This document shows, in pieces, positions 19,150 to 29,610 of a stretch of 41,613 nucleotides of DNA. The notes beneath the pieces were generated by a model that searched no databases, was not told the DNA's origin, and saw nothing but the letters and a program-made list of their open reading frames with translations. Where the stretch lies: positions 143,480,677 to 143,522,289 of the forward strand of contig JBOZIK010000001.1 of NCBI GenBank assembly GCA_051453625.1, in the 5' to 3' direction. Position numbers and translations under genes: made by a program. Positions within the stretch are counted from its first letter, which is position 1. Every line of letters begins with the position of its first letter. Origin of the DNA: Welwitschia mirabilis (Eukaryota > Gnetophyta > Gnetopsida > Welwitschiales).

Positions 19150-20370
19150 TTTCATTGCTATGCTTTTCCATAGCTAGGAACCTATTTCACTCGCCACTAT
19201 TTACTAATATTCATAATGTGCTATGCATTTTGTAGCTTGGTTACCTGAAGACAAATTGCACTAGTATTTTTGTTACCAACTAGCTCTTTAATTAATGTTA
19301 TTTTTGAGATAGACTTCATACCTCAAATGTTCTAGCTTGTAATGTCATTTATTACTCCTTTTTTTAGTCTATTTCTTTATAACTCGCTAAATGGTTTTTA
19401 AGAACCATTCACTATATTCTCTATGGGTTCTTTTTTAGCTTTATGTACTATTATCAGTCTCCCTAGTTTCTTGGTTTTACTTTTTTAGGTATCACTAACG
19501 TAAGCTGAGTCTGATTCTATCTTCAGGTCTAAACTTGATTTAGAGTCTAAGGTTTTGCTACTTAGAAGGTTAAATCTATTGGGTAGGGGATTTTTATCTA
19601 CTTGATTCTTTTGTTTCTTTTGTTTGACTAGGAAGAGGCTTCCCACTCCTTACCCTTAGGATTTACAAGTTTGTCCCCTTCTATTTTGGATTCTGGATGG
19701 ACTACTATTTACACCTTTCCCTTATTTTTACCATTTGAAATCCATCTTTCTCTCTTCTAAAATGACATGTCTCTGAATCATGCATAAATTTCTTACAAGT
19801 TTGATACTAGGCTATCGATCATGATGTGATTTCATGGCCCTTCATGCCACATCTATTACAAGTTACCTCTTTCAGCTTTAAACAGAACATAGTTGCATGT
19901 CCTATTAATTTGCATTAATTACAAGCATAAAAACATTCTCATACTCCACTTCAACCCTGTCTATTCTGAAGCTATGGATTAATTCAAACTTCTTTATATT
20001 TCTAGTTAACTCTAATTTAATCCATGTATAGAATTACACTAAAATCATTATCATTTCACTTAGGGTGATGGGGTTTATTTTAATAATTTATCTAAACTAT
20101 TCTACCAAGTATTTAAAGAACCCTTGATTCTAGAGCACTAGACTGATGCACCATAATTTAACTAAGACAAGGAGTTTTTGGAAAGCCCTATTTATATATG
20201 TTCTTAATCTCCATCTAGCCAATTCTAATCCCCTTACACTAAAGAACCCAAGGCCTCTAATCATTACATTGTTAAGATCCTCTTTTAACATAAATTTAAA
20301 TAAATTCAAACCATCTTTAAGTGCTAATATCTGTACTGCAATAGCCATCTATTTTTTAATTGCTTCTATT
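19150..20370 (-). pseudogene. LINE (L1-type) ORF1 and start of endonuclease, decayed
   Basis: On the minus strand, 20,348-20,130 translates to MAIAVQILALKDGLNLFKFM, then NVMIRGLGFFSVRGLELARW. This fits the DUF4283 domain of plant LINE ORF1 (PWFF, then LxLxxW). In shifted frames, W, then IKINPITLSE and YTWIKLELT follow as in that family. Two CCHC zinc knuckles come next. One, at 19,923-19,882, is C-N-stop-C-x4-H-x4-C. The other, at 19,860-19,819, is CNRCGMKGHEITS with TGA in place of the last Cys. A Ser/Lys-rich tail leads, in one frame with stops, to MKSISKITLIKELVGNKNTS and AICLQVTKLQN near 19,319-19,220. That is the first block of the LINE endonuclease (usual N-x-RG, then CLQETK), where the catalytic Glu has become Val. 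Right of it, on the opposite strand, lies LINE RT. Non-functional. Confidence 0.7.
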
Positions 20371-20384
20371 CCTAGTTAAGGGTC

Positions 20385-21159
20385 AATAAAAAAAAAAAGG
20401 TAACCTAGTAGATTAAATTTAAAGTTTTATTTCACAAATTTGTAGTAATCTAAGGTAAATTAATCTTAAAGGTGCAATTTTCTTTAAAAATTTTCATAGT
20501 GGACAAGTTCATGTTCTTACTTAGAATAAAACATGAATAGGATTTTTAGCCTCTTTTTGCCAAAACACTCACCATCTAGTCACTGTGCCTAACTGTCATC
20601 CCTCTAGATCTCCTACTCCTTTAGAAACCCTCGCATGGGCTTCCATTCCCTCATTAGCTACTCCTTACCCATTGTTGCTGCATTTCCCAGCCCACTCCCT
20701 TATGCTTAGAGAAAACCTCGCCTCCTATTATATTTCATTGTCTTGTCAAAATTATCAACTTCATAAGTAGTTTTCAAAAATCAAGCATCATTTAAATTTC
20801 TAAGAGATGTATTTTTACTCAAAGTACAACTTATAAGAGAAAATTTACTTAGATAAACTTTTAAAATGTTAATTTTAAGAATTTTTTAAGTTCATAAAAA
20901 AGGTTCTGCATCTTTTCAATTAGATAAAATCGAATTTAATCATAGTTTACACTATAGTCCTTAAGCCATTTTTAGTTATTTAATTATGCATTTTACTAAT
21001 ATCTTCAAAAATGGTTTTCGTTAGCATTTCTTTAATCAAAATGTAATTCATTTTTTAAAAAGTTTTAGAAGTTCATCATCAATTTTTAGGAAAAAGATAT
21101 TATGGTTCATGAGTTAAAAGTAACTGACTTTAAGATGGTTAATGATCAACCTTCAAGAA
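20385..21159. other. no gene recognised; probable LINE 5' or junction sequence
   Basis: This AT-rich stretch lies between the minus-strand ORF1 and the plus-strand RT. The 61-codon frame at 20,585-20,770 is C-rich on the + strand and resembles nothing I know. It may be the antisense of the LINE ORF1 leader. Confidence 0.4.
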
Positions 21160-21760
21160 TAGTTGGTTGCATCTATCGAACTTTATAAAAAGTAACATGA
21201 TATTATTAAAAAACTCTACTTTAAGATAGTTCAAGAAGCCTTACACAAGGCCATTTTAGGTTTTAAGCTTAATTAAATTGTCATTCATCTTTTTCCAAAA
21301 GCAAGTGATTTGTATTCCATTTTTAATTAGAGACTAATTATTTAATATCTTTTCTAAAATATTATCTAAATGTCTAGATAACTAGATTAGTATTATCTTA
21401 CTTAATATTACTTTTATCAAGTAGATTGATTTTATTAAAGGTAAATATATTCTTAGTAGTGTTATAGCCACATGAAAAGGTTTAGGATGGGTAAAGGATG
21501 CTAATCGTGAGGTTGTTTCCACTAAACTTTATTATGGAAAAGCCTATAATAGAATTAAATGAAATTTTATCTTAGCTTACATGGGAAATATAGGGTTTGG
21601 GAAGGTTTTCATTCATATTTTAAATTATTAATTTGAAGATGTAAATACATGTATTTCCACTATAGGAGCTATTAGATTCATCTTTTATATTAAAAGACCT
21701 ATAAGACAAGGATGTTCCATGGATTTCCTTTTCTTGTTTTTTTTTTTTTTTTTGGTTTTT
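21160..21760 (+). pseudogene. LINE reverse transcriptase fragment, decayed
   Basis: With frameshifts and stops the + strand reads HDIIKKLYFKIVQEALHKAI, LN, IVIHLFPKASDLYSIFN, then DFIKGKYILSSVIAT, GLGWVKDANREVVSTKLYYG and KAYNRIK, then FILAYMGNIGFGKVFIHILN and FIFYIKRPIRQGCSM. These fit, in order, the plant L1 RT blocks: LIPK, FRPISL, SAFIKGRxI, LDFEKAYDR, GFG and RQGCP. The catalytic Asp of the FEKAYD block region has changed (LYYGKAYNR). A 19-base poly-T run at 21,737-21,755 interrupts the frame just after RQGC. The distal RT (the FADD block) could not be recognised beyond it. The strand is opposite to the ORF1/endonuclease fragment on its left. Confidence 0.7.
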
Positions 21761-23680
21761 TAATAATCACTATAGTATAAGTTTTATGTCATACTATTTA
21801 AAGAATGAATAAGATAATCTTTATTAAAGTATTCATATTGGTAAAATTTCATAATATCTATCCTTAAATTTTTGTGTATTTGAGTTCTTAAGTAAATAAT
21901 ATATTTCATGACTATAAACAACATGTTTATTATTGGAATGTCATTTACTAAATTTTATCCTCATAATTTCTAAAATGTATTAAAAAGAACTAATGCTTAA
22001 TATTTTAAGTATAGGTCATTTTAATTTGTCTAACTTTCATAAAAGCTAAATAACTCGATAGGAATTGTGCAATGTTCTTAAAAAAATGGATCTTCAAAGC
22101 AATGGGTTGTTAAGCAATGGGTTAATTGTTGAATTAACCTTATAACATTAAGCTAAAGTTAGTCTAAAGACCCAAACTAATAAATCAAATATTAAGAGGA
22201 CTAGGTATCATACAACTAAATCTTATAATCTAAAGATATTTATCAATGACTATACATTATTAACATGGACATACTAATGTAATTCACAACCTTAATTAAT
22301 GGTATAAAAGTAAATCCTACCCTTAATATTAGAATAAACTTTTTGAAATATAATATTTTAGATCTAATCCATTGATTCAGCTAATTTAGATATATCCATC
22401 AACTTATTAAAAATCTATTATTTTAGATTTAGATTTCCTATGGCTATGATAAGGACTTATCTCATTATGAGGTTCTAAGCCTCTTTTCTCCCTTATTAGA
22501 TGAGAGAGAATGATTTAATCATGAGGCATCTATCTTATCAAGTATATTAAACTAATATCTTCTATAGTATTTGTATTATTAGTTAGTACACTTTGACCCA
22601 TAATTAGATTTATCTTTTCTTCCATCATTGATACAATTACCGTTACTGGTTATGCAATAGTACATTTAGAATATTCTTTTATATTTAGCATTTAGATCTA
22701 TTCCTTTAATGTACTACAATAATTTAGATTATTTATGTATTAGTATTCAAAACATCTTTTATGTTATCATTGTATTTTTTACATTGCATTATAAGACATG
22801 ACATTTCTATACTTATTTCTTTCATGATGTTCAAAATCCATACTAAATAAGTAGCCGTATCCCAGGGGTATGCTGGGGGCTACATGAATCTCGTGTTAGT
22901 TTTTATTACTTATCTATGAATCTATTATATGACTTACATAATATATTTAACTTAGGTTGGACTTTCTTGGTATATTATCTTATGAATAATCATTCTTGAT
23001 TCTTGGGAGCAAAATTTCTAATATCTTAAATCTCTTAATCATTTTTCAAATTTCTTTCTATTCAAAACCTTATATAATTTTATTCCTATATACGTATGAG
23101 CTTTAAAATACCTTTGCACCTAAGAGAGAATAATAATTAGAATCAATAATACTACACTAGGATATCCTAGTTTATTAATTTGAAACTATTACCTATACAT
23201 TGATAGCTAGGGCACATCTTTTAAAGATCATGAATTATAATAAAAGTTAAGAAAAAGCAAGTTCTCGATGCTATTATTGGGGATTGTAATTAGTGTCTCT
23301 TTACTTGTCAAGATTTATTTCCTTTATGGAAATTATTTTTGTTATTGTTTTTAGATATGCTGTTATTAAAATTACAAAATTATTATTTGTTTTGTAAGAA
23401 CCAGGAGCATCTGAAGCATATGAGCTAGATTTGTGGACATTCACCTTAGATTTGCTACATTGGATCTTGCTTTTATCTATGTGTATACTATCTTGTTTTT
23501 AAATATCTAATTGTAGAAAGGTTAGGTTTAAATTATCTATTAAAATTCATATAGCTCTCTATGTGATTCAGTATCAATAGATTGGTCTACGTTGTATACC
23601 ATAAAATTTTGAATTTTTTTGACTATTTATTTTATGCCAAATCATAAAATTATATTATCTTTTTTTAATTAATTTTTGGA
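21761..23680. other. no gene recognised
   Basis: AT-rich sequence that may include the decayed 3' half of the plus-strand LINE, but no block after RQGC can be read with confidence. A small GC-richer patch, CCCAGGGGTATGCTGGGGGC at 22,861-22,880, is of unknown origin. Confidence 0.4.
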
Positions 23681-23878
23681 TAGAGACTGAAACTCCTAGT
23701 ACTACATGGAAGCATAGGGCTGCATCTTATGGGGCTATATCCATGCCCACTACTACGAGGACTATGCAAGATTTGTTTGGTGGTACACAAATACCCCTTG
23801 GCTTCTTATGGGGTTTGAACTCTCGACCACAAGGAAGTCACTCACCAAACTTAATTGGTAAGCTAGGGCCCTTGACCC
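23681..23878 (-). mobile_element. tRNA-derived SINE, minus strand
   Basis: Read on the minus strand, the head runs GGGTCAAGGGCCCTAGCTTA. It has an A-box-like TAGCTTACCAA near 23,864 and a B-box-like GAGTTCAAACC near 23,821, 43 bases downstream. The body follows (CATGGATATAGCCCCATAAG, TTCCATGTAGTACTAGGAGT) and is bounded by AT-rich sequence at 23,680. The length of about 200 bases is normal for a plant SINE. The 3' body is shared with the blocks at 11,270 and 12,177. It is not a tRNA gene: no anticodon arm or acceptor pairing can be made. Confidence 0.65.
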
Positions 23879-25397
23879 TTTATTTTTTATTTTTCATACT
23901 AAAAAACTAAAAACCTGACTAATGCTATTGTTCCTTTTGAAATTTTTTCAATGATTAAAATTTTCATTAGTATTATATATTTCAATAAGTTTTGTTTATT
24001 TTCATTAGTATTATATCTTAAAAATATTTTTATTGTTCTTGATGTCTTATGCATTTGTGGATTAGATTTACTAGTTGATTTTGTAAGGATTAGTATTCTA
24101 TCTTAAAAACATTTTTGTTGATCTTAATATCTTATGCATTAGTGGATTAGATTTACTCCTTGTTAATTTTGTAAGGAAATTGACAAACAATGAAAATATG
24201 AACCACTCGTAAATAAATTTAACTTTAATTTTGACATTAATTAGGACTATTTTGAATGTACATTTTAAACTTGTAAAATCTTCTTTTAGAACCCTTTAGA
24301 GTTTTCTATAACTAAGTTAACTATGTCTAAAATTAATACAAATAGTATTTATTAAGGATGGATCTATGTATTTAGATATACCTTCTTACATGATCTTATC
24401 CCCACATACAACTTGAGTTCAAATATAAATGTACCATCACTTATATGGTGTTAAAATTTCATTGCATAAATTTTGAGAAACCTTATAAAAATTTAAGAGA
24501 ATTGGAAGCCATCATGTCAATTATAGGAAATCAAGGTGATGCAGTTAGAATTAAGATAGTATTATAAAAATAAAAATCTAAGGCTTGGCTTTGAAATTTA
24601 AACTTATATTCAATTAGTTATGTAGGGATTTCAATAAGATTTTTTGGAAAATATTCTTTTTAGCACATAAAATCAATGAGCTAAAAGAAAATTTATGCTA
24701 TTCTAAGTAACATGATAATGAAGCTTTTCCTAAGATATTTGAGGGCTTTAAAGATATACTAATAAGGTGTACTCAACATGCTTTTAAAGTTTAGAGATTG
24801 TTTTGTTTTAAGTTTACCTTCTCTTTTAAAGGGATGACATGAGAAAGTAGGTGACTAATAAATATGATGAATGGTGGTAGGTTCACATCTAAAGAATGAG
24901 ATAAATCCTAGAATACTTTAGGAAGCATAGTTAAAAGTTATTAAACTTGGCAAATACCATCTAGGACCAAATATATAGTGAATTAAAATTACTCATCTAA
25001 AATTATATGTTAAAGAATTTATAAAATAGGTAAGGAAATAGACATGAATATAAAATTAGACTTCATAACCAAGTAATTAGATTCACTTAAATTATTTAAC
25101 TTCATAAGATTAGTGGATCTATTGTATGTAATATATGTTTTTCTAATGAATATGAAGCAGATGAATTTTCCCCTAAGGAAAAAGTGGAAAATATTTTAGT
25201 ATAAGTTGATAAATTTATTTTCCCATTATTTAGAGTTTTAAAGATGGAAAAGAACCTCAGAGAATTTATCTTTCGATTGAAAGAAAATCCCTAATCATCT
25301 CCATCTCTTTAATAAAATATAAAAATTAGGTAAAATGTCTCTTTAAAATATGAACTCAAACTTACAAGTTTCCAATGCCATTTAAAAAACTATATGA
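23879..25397. other. no gene recognised
   Basis: AT-rich sequence up to the target-site duplication of the gypsy element. Near 23,990-24,150 a short block is imperfectly repeated twice (CTTATGCATTTGTGGATTAG at 24,047 and CTTATGCATTAGTGGATTAG at 24,131). Confidence 0.5.
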
Positions 25398-25402
25398 ATG
25401 AT

Positions 25403-26641
25403 TGTTGCGATGCTAAATTGTATGTATTTGATTTGGTATTTTGAGTGCTTTTGTGGAACATTTAGATAGGTTTAGGTAGAGTTTCGACAATAATGAAGAG
25501 TCAATTCAGTGTTCATGAAAATATATAATCTTTGGCATATTTAAAGGCATTTTAGGTGAATCCTGATACTTAACATTATAAGAAGGAATTTGACAGTTGA
25601 AGAGACTAATTTAACTTAATAGAAGAACTCAATAGTCTATCGTTCCCTTCATCATCTGGATGACCATACCAGATGATTCCATAAGAAAGATGATAATGAT
25701 GCTGATCGGACCAAGCTAGAAGCTGATATAGATCCACTCTGATGTCGCATTGCCTCCATCATCCCGATAGTTAGGATGACACTACATCTAATTTTAACCA
25801 ACACATCAAAATTTGCCTAACTTAGCAAAGTATTACCCGCCCTCCTTTGATGCTACTAGGATTTTTTGTTATTAGGATGTTTCTTATAATAAATACCTCC
25901 TTTGTCCTTACTTTGACTTTCATCTTCCTTGAGATCTGAAACTCTCATGAAAGGATATTGAAGGGCAGGAGATCCATCTATTATTGTAGAGAGAAGTCTT
26001 CTTTGGTGTTGAGCTGTGTCTCCTTCATTGAAGTATTGTTTATTTGTAATTGGATATTGATTCGACATTACTAAAAAGTTTACTTCATTTTCATTATGTG
26101 TATCTCCCTTATGGTTTATGGTGGTCATGATTTGGTGATAGCTTCATAATTAATCTAGATCACAACAGCAACCTTTGTTAAGGTTGATATTAATAGCTTA
26201 GTATTTGCATTGTATTTCCTTAACTAAAATAGTTGCATTCTATTATATTCTATTTAATATGCCTTATCACCTATATTGGTTAGGATTTAGTGATAGTATT
26301 TTTTGATTGAGTTAAATTATGAGGGTCAATCTCGGTGATAGAGATCAGTAGTCAAATAGATTTATTATTTAGAGTTATTTTAAGTTTCCTCTTATTTATA
26401 AGCATTGCATTTGCATTCATCTTGCATTTTATTTTTGCATTGATATTTTTTCTTGAACTTAAATAAAAAATACCAAAAATACTTTAGTCAAATTAATTCT
26501 CTAACTTTGAGCTTAGTTCCTTCAACGGAATACAACGTTTGGGTTGACTCTCATCTATACTAGTGTGTGTTTTAAGCAAATATTTGTGATTAATAGGATT
26601 TGCTTAAGAACATAACAATTACATAAATGAACATTATAATA
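25403..26641 (+). repeat. 5' LTR of the gypsy element
   Basis: The LTR is 1,239 bases and opens TGTTGCGATGC. U3 carries TCATCTGGATGA-type near-palindromes around 25,650-25,680 and 25,756. A TATA-type box, TTATAATAAATACC, lies at 25,884-25,897. The end ATAATA is shared with the 3' LTR, so the usual terminal CA has decayed. The antisense frame at 25,856-26,128 is not conserved in the other LTR. Confidence 0.8.
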
Positions 26642-26664
26642 ATTTTGATGCCATTGTAGGAGAA
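26642..26664 (+). promoter_or_regulatory. primer-binding site of the gypsy element, decayed
   Basis: The sequence TTTTGATGCCATTGTAGGAG starts two bases after the LTR. Compared with the TTTTGGCGCCGTTGCCGGGG form common in Tat/Athila/Ogre elements, nearly all differences are C to T or G to A. This fixes the element's strand and suggests its lineage. Confidence 0.65.
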
Positions 26665-27301
26665 GGTCACAAAAAAAGCTAGAGGATTGTTGTTACCTAG
26701 ATAAGTACCTTGGATTTCGATTCAAGTTATTTGTTACGGTAGTGCTATATTTCTACTATAGATTCATAGGTTTTGATTTTCGCATTTTTTGTTTCCATAA
26801 CACAATAAATGTCTTCTTTATTATCTAGATAACAGGATAGGTGATGACCTAGGGTTAGGGTTTTTTCAGTGTTTTTCTGTAATTCTATTTTTGTTTTATA
26901 CTACATAAGAAGTTGATATCATTCTGTCTGTTTTCCAGATGATAATGCAGATGAGTGTCAGTGATATTTACATTTCTGATTTTCATAAGTCCTATTGTTT
27001 CTGCTTTTTATTTTCTATTTTTTTACAAAGTATATCTGTAGGTCATCTCTTGTATTGTATAGATGATAGAGAAGATGATAAGTGCTACACAATATTTTTT
27101 AAGTATGCAGGAATAAAATAAAATTTGGTGAAAAGAAAATATCAGAGGGAACGAAGATTGATCAAGAAAAATAGGATAAAAGGCATATTCGACTATAGAA
27201 AAAAATCTAGGTACACACATCCTAGGTACATAAAATCCAAAAATTGAAGAAAAGTTTTTCTGCTTTTGTTATGTTAGAACCAAATTTTTTAAAAGAAGAT
27301 T
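26665..27301. other. gypsy leader region, no gene recognised
   Basis: AT-rich sequence between the primer-binding site and the first open frame. The short frames at 26,939-27,121 and 27,023-27,220 overlap on opposite strands and are not supported by composition. Confidence 0.5.
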
Positions 27302-27610
27302 GTGAAAATAAGAGGCAAATTATTTTATTCCCTCTTCATCTATGTAGTGTCTCTTAGTACATCAATCATGATAGGAACATATAATTCAAATGCAAACATT
27401 GCATTTAGAGTTTTAATCACTAAAAAGAAATGTGAAATCCAAAAGCCTTTTGACTTACCTCCTAATGATGTTGTAAAATTTAGAACAGAGAATTCTTCTT
27501 GTTCATTCTTCTCATCTATGAATGATGATAAAAGACCACTTCGAGAAATACTTGTTAAGAGAAGAAAAAACATAAGAATTTTAGAGGATAATAAAAAAAG
27601 AACACTTTAA
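27302..27610 (+). pseudogene. possible start of the gypsy gag/ORF region
   Basis: An open frame of 102 codons includes MNDDKRPLREILVKRRKN from 27,518. An Arg-Pro-Leu-Arg-Glu start is reminiscent of gag N-termini in Athila/Tat elements (RTLRE or RPLRE), but the match is short. The frame closes after KKRTL and no capsid or zinc-knuckle block follows. It sits about 900 bases after the primer-binding site, where gag or an extra upstream ORF would be expected. Confidence 0.35.
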
Positions 27611-28295
27611 GAGAAATATTTACAAAAATAAGGTGGACAACACCCAATAATGTTAATACTAGGAATTGGGCTCCTTCCTCTTTTCAATCTCCTTATTTTT
27701 TCCTCCTTTTTTTAGGCTTTATGCAAAAATGAAATGAAGATTTTCAATATTTAGAGATTCCATCACATTTAGAGAAGCATTATATAATTATTTTAGTGAA
27801 TCGCATCTATCTCTCATGAATTACTATGGATAAGAAGGTCCGCCTCCAATGAATTACTATGAAGAAAGAAATAACTATGTCAAAGAAACAATTAATGAAA
27901 TGAAAAATAGGCAAGAAGATATTAAAAAAAATATATATAAAAACAAAGAAAGGATATAGAAAATCTAATTGGGATCCTTCAACAAAAATTATTACAAAAT
28001 CAACTATCTTAAGGTTCTTTTACAACACAACATTGTCAAATCTATCCTACTACATCCCACCTTAAGAAGAATGAAGAGAACTTAGGAACAAGTGGCAATA
28101 ATTCTTACTTTAAAATAGAAAAGAAAACTATGGATCAACTTACAACATCCCACTTATTAGGACATGGACAAAAGAAGGACAATGATGATTCAACTCAATT
28201 ATTCAACAATAACGATTAGGATGATTATTTATTAAATGATGACAATTAAATACTATATTATCTTCCTAACATCCATTTACTATTAGTAAATCTAG
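27611..28295. other. gypsy internal sequence, no gene recognised
   Basis: A-rich on the + strand, with codon-like Lys, Glu and Ile content in several frames but frequent stops. Probably the decayed continuation of the gag-region ORF. Confidence 0.4.
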
Positions 28296-28720
28296 ATGAA
28301 AACTAGGAACCATTTCATGAAGAATCCAAAAAATTTTCAACCCATGAAGAATATAATGATCACATTTCTCTTTATGATCTTTTTTTTGAATGCAACAATT
28401 CGAAGAATAATGACATGCAACAATGTGATGAATAAAAGGAGGATAAGAAATAAGATGATGAGCACCTTTCTCTTTATGAACTTTTTGATGAATCTAACAA
28501 TTTAGAGAATGACAACAATATTCAACAAAATAATAATAAGTACAGTGAACAAAGGAAGTATATAATTAAAGATAATAATGAAGGAAATGAAGAGAGCATT
28601 TAACAAAATAATGATGAAGATAACAATGAGGAGGAGAGGAATAATGAAGAATCCAGAGAAATTCAACCAAACTTAATGGAGAATAGACTTATTCATTCCA
28701 ATGCAACAATTTAACATAAA
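28296..28720 (+). pseudogene. acidic, Asn-rich ORF remnant with a repeated module
   Basis: In one set of frames the + strand reads EEYNDHISLYDLF and CNNSKNNDMQQCDE. About 100 bases later comes a second version, DDEHLSLYELFDESNNLEND, followed by Asn/Glu-rich sequence (NNEEERNNEESREIQPN). The HxSLYxLFxExNN module is thus duplicated. No family is recognised. It lies inside the gypsy element, in sense orientation, between the possible gag start and a second repeated region. Stops and frameshifts make it non-functional. Confidence 0.45.
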
Positions 28721-28740
28721 GAGTTTACACATGTTTCTCC

Positions 28741-29070
28741 ATGCCTTGTCATTCATGTAAAACTCCAAATAACATCCCTCCTTCTACTTCTACTTTTACA
28801 TTACCTTGTGATCTTAATAATGATAACATTTCTCCATCTTCCCCATTTGGACATTTATGCAATTATCAAAATCACATTCTTTTCCTTGATTTTAATAAAA
28901 CACATTACCTTGAGGAGTCTATTCCTAATATATCTTAATTTCTTTCTCTTAAAACTCTATTTTATACTCAAAATAACATCCTTCCTTCTTCTATTATGTT
29001 TGCTTTATCTTGTGCCTTTAATGATTACTCTTTTAAAAAGTATGACTTAGGATATCTTAGAATTTTAAAT
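28741..29070 (+). pseudogene. gypsy internal ORF remnant, unknown function
   Basis: One frame reads MPCHSCKTPNNIPPSTSTFT, then LPCDLNNDNISPSSPFGHLC and NYQNHILFLDFNKTHYLEES, before a stop at 28,936. It continues out of the tracked frame with LFYTQNNILPSS and ALSCAFNDYSFKKYDLGYLR. Composition is protein-like, and the frame leads into the repeated modules at 29,071. No domain is recognised. Confidence 0.4.
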
Positions 29071-29610
29071 TAGGGTAAACCTTATCTTCTTGATAGTAAT
29101 CCATGCTAGTAATTAAACCTTAAGAAGCTTTTTAAGTATGTTAAACCTATCCTATCAGTCATCATAAGAAGTTTTCCTCAAAATTTTGGATCCTTAATAG
29201 TACCATTGATGGCTTTCATTTCAATCATTTGAGGAAATCTATGTTTCAGATTCTTTATATCATGAGTTTGATAAGAGATTGTTTTTCCTTGAATTATATG
29301 AATTTTTTATCTCTTATATTGCTGTAAATTTTATGAATTTGAAGTGTTATTTAGTCATAATAATTAGGGAAAGCCTCATCTCCTTGATGGAAATCCATAT
29401 ATTTAGTTGAATATTAGAAATCTTCTTGATCTCACTAGATAATCTAAAAATCCTTTAAAAACTTTTTGAACCCTTTTTTTGAGTAGTTCCTTGCATGAAT
29501 TATGTAATGAGAATCATGACTTATGTTACTTCAATAAGAGATTATTTTTCAATGAAATTTATGACTTTGTCATCTCTTATTTACATTCTAAAATTTGTAC
29601 TATCAAGATT
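29071..29610 (+). repeat. two diverged tandem modules of about 265-295 bases, protein-coding in origin
   Basis: TAGGGTAAACCTTATCTTCT at 29,071 recurs as TAGGGAAAGCCTCATCTCCT at 29,365. AAGAGATTGTTTTTCCTTGA at 29,273 recurs as AAGAGATTATTTTTCAATGA at 29,536. Both modules can be read as GKPYLLDSNPC/GKPHLLDGNPY, then KRLFFLELYEFFISY/KRLFFNEIYDFVISY, so the repetition is at protein level. It lies inside the gypsy element. Function unknown. Confidence 0.55.

Noticed and set aside
20585-20770. 61-codon plus-strand frame with Pro/Ser-rich content
   Set aside because: No family resemblance and no upstream or downstream coding context. Likely antisense of LINE leader sequence.
25856-26128. 90-codon antisense frame in the 5' LTR
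   Set aside because: The equivalent sequence in the 3' LTR has stops, and LTR U5 regions are not expected to code antisense.
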